Origin: Zygnema cylindricum
Lineage: Eukaryota; Streptophyta; Zygnematophyceae; Zygnematales; Zygnemataceae
NCBI GenBank assembly: GCA_037447655.1
Contig: JBBHKE010001605.1
Location: 1-23,564, forward strand
Length of the DNA stretch: 23,564 bases
Direction: 5' to 3'
The notes under the pieces are model-generated. The model searched no databases. It was not told the origin of the DNA and saw only the letters and a program-made list of their open reading frames with translations. Each line of letters begins with the position of its first letter. Position 1 is the stretch's first letter. Made by a program: the position numbers and the translations under genes. Shown here piece by piece: positions 8,837 to 17,610 of this stretch.

Positions 8837-8851
8837 GGTTATGGGCCCACC
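8837..8851 (+). other. Primer-binding site, copy 2 (half-tRNA iMet type)
   Basis: GGTTATGGGCCCACC directly follows the terminal CA of LTR C and is identical to the site of copy 1, while bases on either side differ between copies. It matches the complement of the initiator tRNA-Met anticodon arm. Confidence 0.75.
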
Positions 8852-9878
8852 CTCTAGGGAACCAATCTTTAATAGAACTGGCTTCATATATTGTGAAAGT
8901 ATGATGATAGAAGCTCTATGCGAAAAAAGGTTTTGGGGGATAGTGAGTGGACGATTAGGGCGTCTATCAAGTCTTGGTATTCCTCCAGGGTTTGGAGGAT
9001 GCGGATTCACTAGGAAAGAGGATCCACCTTCAACGGAGGAAAAAAAAAAGGAGAGGTGGTGGACAAAGGAAAGGAGAAAGAGGCGACCACACCAATAGCA
9101 ACTGTTTCGGCATTCATGTCACCTATTCTGAGGAACGAGGAGAATGATAGTGAAACGTAGGACTTCAACAATATGGCGGCAAAGCACTTCATCCTACGCC
9201 ATCTCACTCAAGGACTTGCATGTCCTCATTTGCAAGTAGAAAGGGCATCCGATATTTGGATGGCTCTCATAAAGATGTACTGAAGTGGTACGATTCAGCA
9301 ACAACAGTTGGTTGATCAGAAAGTTAAGGAGTATGTATACAAAGGGGGAAATATGTTGGATTTTTGTAATGAGCTTACTACATTCTTCATGGAGCTAGAG
9401 AGTGCGGGAAAAGTTTTTAGTGAAAAAGAAAAGGTTAACTGTTTACTGATGAAGTTACCTGATGAGTTCGTGAACATAGTTTACCGTGTGCAGGACTTGC
9501 CTGACTCAAGGTGGATATGGAACTCAGTGGTAGGAATGATTATAGTTCGGGAGAATACAATTGAGATCCGAAGGGGAGGTTAGAGTGGGCAAGCCTTAGC
9601 AGCAAGGACCGACTGGAGGAACAAGGATTCTCGGAGACCGATCAGAAATTACGGAGGGGTGGAGCAAAAAAATCAGACCGACAAGTTCAGACCAAGGGCT
9701 CCCAAGGGTTTATGTCATTTCTGTAAGAAACTAGGGCACTATATGGCGGAGTGCACTAAGCTAACCGAGTTTCGGTTAAAGGAGGGGCAGACCGGTGGAC
9801 CTCCGAGAGGAAAGAAAAAGGCCTTTGTGACACAGGTACATAAGGTGGAATTTGAAGACGAGGACAATGAGCTCCTAT
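8841..9878 (+). pseudogene. gag: gag, copy 2 (UBN2-type nucleocapsid with CCHC knuckle), broken
   Basis: ATG 8841 in the primer-binding site opens MGPPSREPIFNRTGF, then CEKRFWGIV. The frame also reads back into the LTR to an ATG at 8817. It runs to TAG 9096-9098, but the homology to copy 1 switches frame near 9055. The UBN2 core follows with three in-frame stops: TGG-to-TAG near 9157, CGA-to-TGA near 9281, and AAG-to-TAG near 9581. VKEYVYKGGNMLDFCNEL and LLMKLPDEFVNIVYR are nearly identical to copy 1. The zinc knuckle CHFCKKLGHYMAEC (9713-9754) is intact with its GH, better preserved than in copy 1. From 9659 the frame runs unbroken into the protease and the integrase head. Confidence 0.9.
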
Positions 9879-10307
9879 TGGATGAGGAGTTGGAAGCGAC
9901 AAACGAGGTAGAAATTCCACGAAAGCAGAAATGTGTTTTCGGTGGATTAAAAGGTAAAGCAGGTTGGATTGTAGATTCAATTGCCTCCATGCACAGGTGT
10001 AAGGATTTGCACCTGTTCACTAAGATAAGAAAGATTCCCACCGTAGACATAGAGTACGGGGATGGGAGGATAGTCACTACTACTCTTGTAGGATCGGTAG
10101 ATCAGGATGTATTGGTAGAAGGAAAGACATCCATAGTTACATTCTCAGATGTATTGTTTATTCCAGAGCTGAACAAAAACCTCATCTATATGTCTGTAAT
10201 AGATGATAAGGGTTTTGATACTAGCACTAGGAAAGGAGTCTTTACAGCTAGTTTTGAGGAGGAAGTTTATTTCACAGCTGAAAAATGTAGCCAAGGGATG
10301 TTTAGGC
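9879..10307 (+). pseudogene. Aspartic protease, copy 2, degenerate
   Basis: GWIVDSIASMHRC is encoded at 9962-10000, with the catalytic Asp at 9974-9976. The expected glycine of the D-S-G-A motif is isoleucine, so activity is unlikely even though no stop interrupts the domain. IEYGDGRIVTTTLVGSVD and FSDVLFIPELNKNLIYMS follow as in copy 1. The domain sits in the longest surviving open frame of the window (9659-10630), which fuses the end of gag, protease and the start of integrase and so shows that gag and pol were originally one frame. Confidence 0.88.
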
Positions 10308-11220
10308 TGATTTTAAGCAATAAAAAGAAGAAACTTTATTATACTGGTGTTCATGATATAATGATGTGGCATAAGAGGCTTGGGCATGTGAATCTAGATA
10401 AGCTAAGAGAGATGAGAAAGATGGGAGTGGTGGAAGGAATTCAGTTCAGTGAGAGTGAGAATCTAAGTGATTGTAGTGGATGTGCTCAAGGTAAAGCACA
10501 CAGATTGCCCTTTCCCAAAACAGCCACCTATAAGGGAGAAAAAATTATAGATCTAGTACACACAGATATTTGGGGACCGGCCAAAGTGCCCTCACAGGGG
10601 GGGGGAGAGATTTATGATAACTATCACTGATGATTGGTCTCGGTATTCCAAGGTGTATTTTTTGAAAAACAAGTCAGAAGCTGAGGATTATTTTAGACAA
10701 TAGAAAGCATGAAGGGAAAAACTCCATGAAACTCCAATCAAAAGAGTAAGGAGTGACAATGGTGGAGAGTATACTTCTAACCAGTTTGAGGATTTTTTGA
10801 GGGAAGATGGAGTTCAACACCAAATGACAGTTCCAAAAAACCCGGAACAGAATGGGGTAGCTGAACGATTAAATAGGACATTGAGTCATAGTGCTAGAAA
10901 TATGTTGTTGGATAAAGAAAATAGGAAAAAGGTTTTGGCCTGAAGCAATGAACTGCGCTAATTGCCTCAAAAATAGAGTTCTTACCTCAGCTATAAAAGA
11001 TTAAACACCTTATGAGAAATGGACTGGCCCAAAACCAGACATATCAAACTTAAAGGTTTTAGGTAGTCAAGTATTCAGTTTAGATACAGATCGGTCTAAT
11101 TGGAAGCTAGATCCTAAAGGAAAATCGGGATACTTATTAGGATATGATGAGGATGTTAAAGGATATAGAGTTTACGATCTAAAAAGAGAAGATATAATCT
11201 TAGTAGAATATCTAGTAGTT
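10308..11220 (+). pseudogene. Integrase, copy 2, broken
   Basis: The zinc-binding head HKRLGHVNLDKL...CSGCAQGKAHRLPF is intact (first His 10370-10372, Cys pair at 10472-10474 and 10481-10483). HTDIWGP carries the first catalytic Asp at 10565-10567. A run of nine G (10597-10605) is one base out relative to copy 1 and shifts the frame. The core continues with RSDNGGEYTSNQF (Asp 10755-10757) and NPEQNGVAERLNR (Glu 10863-10865). Two stops (TAG, TGA) fall near 10702-10713, an extra A near 10920 shifts the frame, and CAA-to-TAA lies near 11004. The C-terminal GYLLGYDEDVKGYRVYDL module follows. All three catalytic residues are still encoded. Confidence 0.9.
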
Positions 11221-11605
11221 ATGGATGAAGGAAAGTCCGTGGATCCCTTCAAGTGTACAAAGTCAGTAAAAATCAGATTTGAGTCAAATAATTCCGATGA
11301 CTTTGAGCTTCCTAACTATCTAAGTTTTAGAGAAGATGACATTCTTGCACGAACAAATCAGACCGAAAAGGCCTCGGCTGCGGAAACTCCAGTGACAACT
11401 CTACCCAAAGCGGAAGACGTGATGGAAATTGCTTCGAAATCAAGGGATAGGGGAGATGCCGCGATTGTTCGAAAGAACCCACGAGAACCATCTATTCCGG
11501 CCACACATTTTGAGGGGGGGAGGAAAAATAGCAAAATATTACAAGAAAAAGTGTTTAATAACAAGGTAACAAAACAATCTCATCAAGATGAACCTCAGAC
11601 TTATG
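11221..11605 (+). pseudogene. Linker between integrase and RT, copy 2
   Basis: Unlike copy 1, this linker is open throughout and continuous with the start of RT (open frame 11221-11757). It is acidic and rich in S, T, E and K (VDPFKCTKSVKIRF, then FELPNYLSFREDDIL), then HQDEPQTYGEAMTC joins the RT. It shows what the damaged copy 1 linker (5671-5998) looked like. No separate domain is recognised. Confidence 0.72.
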
Positions 11606-12690
11606 GAGAGGCGATGACTTGTCCAGAAAAGAACCGGTGGAAGACAACCATCAATGAGGAGATGGCCTCAATTATGGCAGCCGATACTTGGGTGCTGGTG
11701 GACTATCCACCTAACCAAAAACCAAAGGTTGTAAGTGGGTTTTCAAATTATAACTGAACCCAGATAACACCATTGAGCGTTACAAAGCCCGATTAGTGGC
11801 AAAATGATTTACACAGAAAAAAGGAATCAACTACGAGGAAACCTTTGCCCCGGTGGTCAGATTTCCCTCCGTCCGCATACTTCTCAGTCTAGCAGCAGCG
11901 GAAGACATGGAGGTGCATCAGGTGGACATCAAGACAGCCTTTTTGCATGGAGAATTGGTAGAGGAGATCTTCATGCGAAAACCCGAAGGATTTGTGGAGG
12001 AAGGAGAGGAGAGTAAGGTATGCCGGCTGATTAAATCCCTTTACGGTTTTAAACAGACGCCCCGATAATGGAATAAGAAACTTGATGAGTTTCTTACCGG
12101 TCTGGGATATATCCGGATCACCTTAGATCACTCAATCTATGTTTTTGAAGATTAGGAAGGTATTATATTTATTGCAATTTATGTTGATGATTTGCTTGTT
12201 TTAAGTAAATCAATGAAAAAAATTAATAAACTCAAAACCGGTCTTAAGGGGAGATTTGAAATGAAAGATATGGGGGAAGAAAAATATATTTTGGGAATTC
12301 AAGTAGAAAGAGACCGAGAAAGATAGATTATAAGATTGAATCAAAAGGAGCAATAGTGAACATGTTGGAAAAATTTCAGATGGATAAAGCTAATAGTTGT
12401 ACAACTCCGATGGAGTTAAAGAAAGGAAATGAGGGGAGTGAGGAAGAAGGAGTCATAGTCTTAGACGAGGAATTAAGTCTTGAAGAATAGAAGTTCATGC
12501 AGACTATTCGTTACAGACAAGTAGTGGGAAGCCTAATCTATTTTATGAATTATACCCAGTCGGATTTAGCTGCAGCTGTAGGAGTGCTGAGTAAAAGTCT
12601 AAATGCTCCCACTAAGAAGGATTGGGAGGCAGCTAAGAGAGTTCTTAGGTATTTGATAGGAACAAGGGATCTATGGTTGCATTTGGCTGG
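11606..12690 (+). pseudogene. Reverse transcriptase, copy 2, broken
   Basis: RWKTTINEEMASIMAADTW starts the domain. A base lost near 11727 shifts the frame before CKWVF. Then come TGA near 11805, the motif HQVDIKTAFLHGELVEEIFM with catalytic Asp 11934-11936, and SLYGFKQTP followed by TAA at 12066-12068. Further stops are TAG 12153-12155, TAG 12324-12326 and TAG 12488-12490, with a frameshift near 12340. In contrast to copy 1 the catalytic box YVDD is intact (12180-12191). The connection region SLIYFMNYTQSDLAAAVGVL leads into RNase H. The two copies are thus broken at different places. Confidence 0.92.
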
Positions 12691-13174
12691 GGAGAATAAT
12701 GACATCACAACTTGGAGTGATGCCAGTTATGGTGATGCTCTGATGAGGAGATGTACTTCTGGATATGTATTATATGTGGGTGATGGGGCTTGCTGTTGGA
12801 GTAGCAAACAACAAAAGGTTATTGCTCTGCCCACCATGGAGGCTGAGTATATGGCCTCTTGCTCAGCTGTAAAAGAATTGATGTGGGTCAAGTCTTTGCT
12901 TGGTGAGCTTGGTCACCTTAAGAGTGGTGTGCATAAAGTTTTTTGTGATAATCAGGCAGCGATCGCTATTTCCGCCAATCCTAAACATCATTTAAAGGCC
13001 AAACACATGGACATTAGACTTAGCTTTGTTAGAGAGAAAGTAGAAAACAAAATAATTAGTTTAGAGTACCGACCACATAGCGAGATGGTGGCAGATATAA
13101 TGACCTAACCTGTGCCTTCCCCTAAGCTAATTTTCTGCAAGGAGAAGTGTGGTCTGAAATTAAAGAGTGAATAG
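12691..13174 (+). pseudogene. RNase H and pol C-terminus, copy 2
   Basis: The domain is open from the connection region (12497) to a stop at 13106-13108. It includes SDASYGDALMRRCTSGY (Asp 12719-12721), TMEAEYMASCSAVKEL, VFCDNQAAIAI and KHMDIRLSFVREKV, the full set of copia RNase H motifs. The TAA at 13106-13108 replaces an AAA codon in the tail (EMVADIMT then PVPSPKLIFC). The natural end is TAG 13172-13174. This is the best preserved RNase H in the window. Confidence 0.92.
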
Positions 13175-13187
13175 AAAATAAGGGGAT
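13175..13187 (+). other. Polypurine tract, copy 2
   Basis: AAAATAAGGGGAT sits between the pol stop and the LTR start at 13188. It equals the copy 1 tract except that its last base is T. Confidence 0.85.
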
Positions 13188-13509
13188 TGTAGAAATTGAT
13201 GGTTCTATAAGTATTTTCTAGGTCTAAAATAAAAGTGCAGAAAGAGAAGCCGAGGCAGTCTGACTCTAACTTCTCTCTCCAACTTTCACACTTGTTCCAG
13301 TCACTAAGAAGTTGGAGAGGAAGCTAGCGTCATGGCTGCCTATGCTATCCTGAGGTTTACGGGAATTTTATATTAGGGTTTATTTATTTATTTAAAAGGT
13401 ATGTGCCGGCGGCAGGATTTGATCCTTGTACCTACCGGCCGGCAGACAGGAAATAGCCGGTAGCCTTAGCCGTTAAGTCTAGCCGTAGTATTACGTAATA
13501 TGTAGTTTG
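13188..13509 (+). repeat. LTR head D (322 bp), ends at GTTTG
   Basis: This is the first 322 bp of an LTR, starting TGTAGAAAT, again stopping at GTTTG (13505-13509) where LTR E begins. From about 13345 to its end it has only about one difference from LTR head B, whereas its first 150 bases differ at many positions. B and D are therefore duplicates of one nested junction, with later gene conversion likely. Confidence 0.9.
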
Positions 13510-14549
13510 TGTAGAAACTAATGGATTTATTAGTATTTTCTAGGTCTAAATAGAAATAGAAAGAAGCCGAGGCAGTCTATCTCTAACTTCTCTCTCCAAC
13601 TCTCAAACTTGTTGCAGTCACTGAGAAGTTGGAGAGGAAGCTAGAGCCATGGCTACCTTGGCTATCCTGAAGTTTACGGGAATTTAATATTAGGGTTTAT
13701 TTATTTAATTAAAAGTTAAGCGCCGGCGACAGGATTTGATCCCTGTACCTACCGGCCGGCAGATAGGAAATAGCCGGTAGCCTTAGCCGTTAGGTCTAGC
13801 TATAGTGATACGTACTATATAGTTTGATAATAATTTAAAGATGTATACGTACGATAAATTCATTTAACTGTTACGGATTACGGGATACATAGATCCGGTA
13901 CGGATGACGGTACGGATTACGAATCAATACCGCGCATTTGTTTCGGAAGTGAAATAAATACCGCGCATGTATTTATTACGGCTAAGATTAAATCTGAATT
14001 TAATCGGACGGCCGAATTAGCGTCGAGATCGCGGAGGGAGATTTCGGCGGTTTGTGGCCATCGCCACATCGGATGACACGTGGCGAAATTCCGTTGGATT
14101 GTAGAATCTCCGGAGATTATGGCACCGAATCCGGATTTGACATGTTTCGACATTTAGGCCATGTCGTACAATGTCCGTACTGAAAGTACACCGGCGGCTG
14201 TACTTTTGCGTACGGAACTCAATTCTGATTGGTTCCGTACATCAGTAGATAGAGTCTGTGAGAGAGATAGGACTTAGAAAAATTAGAAGATAGGACCCTC
14301 TCTCCCATAGAGCTTCTGTACAAAAGGTCAACTTTGACCCTCCATAACTTACTGCTCAGGGGAGCAAATTCAGAGATTCTTTTTGCTACTGACTCAGGGG
14401 AGTCTTGCCTTCACAAAGGTGCAGGTTGTCAGGGTTTTTCTCTGCCAGGGTGGCAGTTATTTTCGCTTAAACACAAAGGGGTCAGGATTATCCTAGAGGC
14501 TTCTTGGAAGCTGTCCACTCTGAGGACTTATGGAGGTCTCAGAGTTACA
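13510..14549 (+). repeat. LTR E (1040 bp), nested solo LTR with GTTTG duplications
   Basis: A complete LTR, TGTAGAAAC to GAGTTACA, flanked by GTTTG on both sides (13505-13509 and 14550-14554). It lies exactly between an LTR head and an LTR tail, so it is an LTR inserted in an LTR of its own family. No internal region is attached; a full element probably collapsed to a solo LTR. It keeps the G-box, the inverted W-box pair (14326-14339) and the LTR hairpins. Confidence 0.9.
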
Positions 14550-15290
14550 GTTTGATATTTATTTAAATGATTATACGTGCGATAAATCATTTAACTGAAA
14601 TGAATTACGGGATACATAGATCCAGTAATATATAATGTACGAATTACGGTACGGACAAAAATCAATACCGCGCATTTGTTTCGTAAGTGAAACAAATACA
14701 ACGCATGTATTTATTACGGCTACGATTAAATCCGAATTTAATCGGACGGCCGGGATTAGGGTCGAGATCGCGGAGAAAGATTTTGGCGGTTTGTGGCCAT
14801 CGCCACATCGGATGACGCGTGGCGAAATTCCGTTGGATTGTGGAATCTCCAGAGATTATGGCACCGAATCCGGATTTGACATGTGTCGACATTTTGGCCA
14901 TGTCGTACAATGTCCGTACATAAAGTACACCGGCAGCTGTACTTTTGCATACGAAACTCAATTCTGATAGGTTCCGTACATCAGTAGATAGAGTCTGTGA
15001 GAGAGATAGGACTTAGAAAAATTAGAAGATAGGACCCCCTCTCCCAGAGAGCTTCTGTACAAAAAGGTCAACTTTGACCCTCCCATAACTTACTGCTCAG
15101 GGGAGCAAATTCAGAGATTCTTTTTGCTACCGACTCAGGGGAGTCTTGCCTTTACAAGGGTGCAGGTGGTCAGGGTTTTTGTTTGCCAGGGTGGCAGTTA
15201 TTTTTGTTGGAACACAAAGGGGTTAGGATTATCCTAGAGGCTTCTTGGAAGCTGTCTACTCTGAGGACTTATGGAGGTCTCAGAGTTTCA
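14550..15290 (+). repeat. LTR tail F (741 bp), 3' end of the outer element
   Basis: It starts GTTTGATATTTATTT, matching the interior of LTR A from about 2484, and ends GAGTTTCA just before TACCC. It completes the LTR begun by head B (or D). Together with LTR A it defines the outer element. It has no LTR start of its own, so it is an interrupted LTR and not a separate insertion. Confidence 0.92.
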
Positions 15291-15295
15291 TACCC
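15291..15295. repeat. Target-site duplication, right copy (TACCC)
   Basis: TACCC follows the terminal CA of LTR tail F and matches 2167-2171. Confidence 0.92.
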
Positions 15296-16115
15296 CCTTC
15301 TTGTCTGTGTTGTTTCACGGTTGAAGACGAGGCGCTTTGCCTTTGCGTCTCCTATCTGGTCAACATGAAATGGCATCGGAATTTGAAGACCCCTGCAAAA
15401 AAGAAATCCGTACTGGACCAAAACGGGCAAAACCAAACAAATTGTGTACATTTTTTTCGTCGTATTTGAACACGAACGGACAAAACATAGCGAATTCTGC
15501 ACTTTTCTTTGTCTTTTGAAATCGTTTGGAAATTTTCAAAAATTACGGCACGTGCGAAGATATGTTCCTATTTGTTTATCGAAAATACCTAGTTTTAAAA
15601 GCACATGACGCATGTGTTTTGAACGTAAGGTTGAAGATGACGTTTTTGTCATGGAATTGGTTTGAAAAACACAAGACGACAAATTTTCATACATCCTAAA
15701 TTCGAGGATGACGCAAATTGCACTCTACAAATTTGCGATTCCTGCGTACGGTTGCAATTTAGGCAGTACGGCACTAAGTTTTACAAGAAAACGATAGAAA
15801 AAAACCCTTACTTATGCACATGGGGACATACCCTTAGTGTTAATAACTTTTTCGTCACTTAAAACATCTTTTCTCCGTACACTATTGTCGGATTTTCAAT
15901 TTGAAACAGCCAATCGGAAGCTGAGAATGTTACCTTTCAATTACAACCGTCATATGTAAAATCCGATAAGTGTGTACAGATAAAAAATGTTTTTAAGTGG
16001 CTAAAGAAAATCAACACTAACAGCGATTCAAGATGTTGTAGTCGAGTAATGTAAACACAAGTTATAACGACTATACTATAGGAATGTGTAACCATTTCAA
16101 CGTTAAATGTATACA
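15296..16115. other. Right flank, first part: no gene seen
   Basis: AT-rich sequence with no plausible coding frame; the longest open stretches are under 80 codons with no recognisable motif. A segment at 15779-15846 is a diverged copy of 19938-20010. CTAACAGCGATTCAAGATG with GTTGTA (16017-16040) looks like a degenerate right end of the TA-flanked TIR family. Confidence 0.6.
15779..15846 (+). repeat. Diverged dispersed repeat, copy at 15.8 kb
   Basis: It shares word order with 19938-20010: TACAAGAAAACGATAGAAAA, then GCACATGGG, then CCCTTAGTGTTAATAAC against CCCTAAATAGTGTTGTTAAC. Part of it (ACATGGGGACATA) also occurs inverted near 1934-1946 beside a TIR end, so it is probably subterminal sequence of that family. 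Confidence 0.5.
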
Positions 16116-16116
16116 T

Positions 16117-16137
16117 TACACCGTGAATCGTTATTAG
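16117..16137 (+). repeat. Left-type end of the TA-flanked TIR family
   Basis: TA followed by a perfect CACCGTGAATCGTTATTAG. No clear right end is seen before the GC-rich tandem repeat, so the element is incomplete or diverged. Confidence 0.55.
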
Positions 16138-16276
16138 CATAGATGTCCTATTCGTACGGATTCAGACTTTTTTCCGATTACTACGTAGTATTCGCTTGTT
16201 TCGTACAATTCGCAAAATTCGTACGTCACATACTGTACGAAAACTGTACACACATTAAAAAAAAGAAACGTTGCGT

Positions 16277-16602
16277 CATTTGCGCGCGCGTATTTTTTAC
16301 ATGTCCTCCACTCCGTCTTCAGAAGGAAGCCGCCGTTGGAGACGCCGTAAATTCTGCCGCTCACCGCTTGTTCAGTTTTGCTTCATTTGCGCGCGCGTAT
16401 ATTTATCAGAGCGGCGAGCCGCGAAATTTATGGCCTCTCGCACGCGTATTTTTATATGAGCGGCGAACGACGGAATTTATGGCGTCTCGCATGCGTATTT
16501 TTATTTGAGCGGCGTGCGGCGGAATTTATGGCGTCTCGCACGCGTATTTTTATCTGTCCTCCACTCCGTAAATTCCGGCGCTCGCCGCTAGTTCGTTGCA
16601 TT
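16277..16602 (+). repeat. GC-rich repeat cluster with three 49-bp tandem units
   Basis: Three units start GAGCGGCG at 16409, 16458 and 16507, exactly 49 bp apart, each containing AATTTATGG, CTCTCGCA/GTCTCGCA and CGCGTATTTTTAT (or TGCGT). Flanking blocks carry the same words in other orders: CATTTGCGCGCGCGTAT occurs at 16277 and 16384, and GTCCTCCACTCCG at about 16303 and 16556. The unit length is not a multiple of three, so open frames across it are not evidence of protein coding. Confidence 0.85.
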
Positions 16603-16715
16603 TATCGGTTTTTTTACGGTATTGAATATTTAAATTTTTATTTGTACTTGTTAAAAAAGTACGAGTTTTACCTACGAATTTTAAAAGTTTGAAATTGTTT
16701 TATGTGCACGGAACG

Positions 16716-16917
16716 TACACCGTGAATCGTTATTAGACTAAAGAAATTATTGGTGTCAAAAATAAATTAGTGTCATTGATGCTAATTTAGTGCCTTAAAC
16801 GTGGCAGAATATGGTCCACGTCCTTAAATAGTATAATTTATTTTATTTAAGGTATCAATGTTAAAATTTTGGGGCGCCGATATAGAGTACATAAGTCTAA
16901 TAACGATTCAAGGTGTA
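16716..16917 (+). mobile_element. MITE-like element 1, TA-flanked, about 200 bp
   Basis: TA, then CACCGTGAATCGTTATTAG, ending CTAATAACGATTCAAGGTG, then TA. The 19-bp terminal repeats match at all but one position. It has no coding capacity. TA duplications and short TIRs fit a non-autonomous Tc1/mariner-type (Stowaway-like) element, though the usual Stowaway terminus is not present, so the superfamily is a guess. Confidence 0.72.
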
Positions 16918-16925
16918 GTGTTCGT

Positions 16926-17128
16926 TACACCTTGAATCTTTATTAGCGTATAGAAATTATTAGTGTAAAGAAAAAAATAGCGTCATTCATTCTAATTTAG
17001 TGCCAGGAGACGTGGCAGATTATGGTCCACTTCCTTAAATAGTGTGATTTATTCTATTTAAGGTATCAATGTCAAAATTTTGGGGTGCCGATATAGAGTA
17101 CATAAGGCTAATAACGATTCATGGTGTA
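16926..17128 (+). mobile_element. MITE-like element 2, direct neighbour of element 1
   Basis: 203 bp from TACACC to GGTGTA, the same family and orientation as element 1, separated from it by only 8 bp. It carries the shared subterminal word GTGTAAAGAAAAAAATAGCG. It is closer to the inverted element 3 than to element 1 (both have AGGAGACGTGGC where element 1 has TTAAACGTGGC). Confidence 0.75.
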
Positions 17129-17159
17129 GTTTACTCCGTGCGTTTTGTGCGCATAGGAC

Positions 17160-17363
17160 ATCTATGGTTATTACTTATTAGCCTTATGTACGCTATATCG
17201 GCACCCCAAAATTTGTACATTGATACCTTAAATATAATAAGTTATACTATTTACGAAAGTGGACCATAATCAGCCACGTCTCCTGGCGCTAAATTAGAAT
17301 GAATGACGCTAATTTTTTCTTTACACTAATAATTTCTATACGCTAATAGCGATTCAAGTTGTA
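17160..17363 (-). mobile_element. MITE-like element 3, inverted relative to element 2
   Basis: Its reverse complement matches element 2 at roughly 90% or better over nearly the whole length. The right end, CTAATAGCGATTCAAGTTG then TA (17343-17363), is clear; the end facing element 2 is degraded (TTATTACTTATTAGCC). With element 2 it forms a foldback with arms of about 200 bases and a spacer of about 30. Confidence 0.72.
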
Positions 17364-17387
17364 GCGTTAAAAAAAAGCCATCATTAC

Positions 17388-17610
17388 AGAGGATATGATT
17401 ATGAATCTCCAAGGGTCGAAAACATTGACCGTCCGATTACATTTTTGTCTTATTCTACGAAGCAATCGCTCCATTCGGCTTTGTAATGGGCCTCAGGGAG
17501 GAGAGTACGCCATCGTAAAACGTGTAAAATTTCTACACGTGGATACTATCGATTCGTGTGACGACGGATTGCCACAAATATTTCACACGTGGTTAAGGCC
17601 ACGTGGCATT
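17388..17610 (+). repeat. Diverged dispersed repeat with 21-nt inverted motif, copy 1
   Basis: It shares the order GAATCTCCAA, ACCGTCCGATTA, TACGAAGCAA, CCTCAGGGAGGAGAG and then a 21-nt hairpin ACGTGTAAAATTTCTACACG (17520-17540) with 21545-21730. A third, weaker copy is at 22575-22700. No protein is supported. Confidence 0.5.

Larger units (their letters stand above)
2172..15290 (+). mobile_element. Composite Ty1/copia LTR retrotransposon, nested and tandemly duplicated
   Basis: The whole span lies between two TACCC duplications, so it entered this site as one lineage. Seen directly: LTR A, internal region 1, LTR head B, LTR C, internal region 2, LTR head D, LTR E, LTR tail F. Integrase precedes reverse transcriptase in both internal regions, which defines Ty1/copia. 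B and D end at the same GTTTG and F starts at GTTTG, so an LTR was nested inside an LTR. Because this nested junction appears twice, the block 'internal region + LTR head + LTR' was duplicated as a unit, probably by unequal crossing-over between the nested LTR and LTR A. Both coding regions are inactivated, so the locus cannot move by itself. Confidence 0.95.

Noticed and set aside
7873-14549. A simple single nested full-length element with GTTTG duplications (7868-7872 and 14550-14554)
   Set aside because: It does not account for head D with its own GTTTG in front of LTR E; a third insertion at the identical site plus a further loss would be needed. Kept only as an alternative to the recombination model.
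16143-16692. Overlapping open frames with repeated RAxIF / EFMASRTRIF segments
   Set aside because: They read through the 49-bp tandem repeat in several frames at once; the unit is not a multiple of three, so the apparent repeats in protein are a by-product of the DNA repeat.
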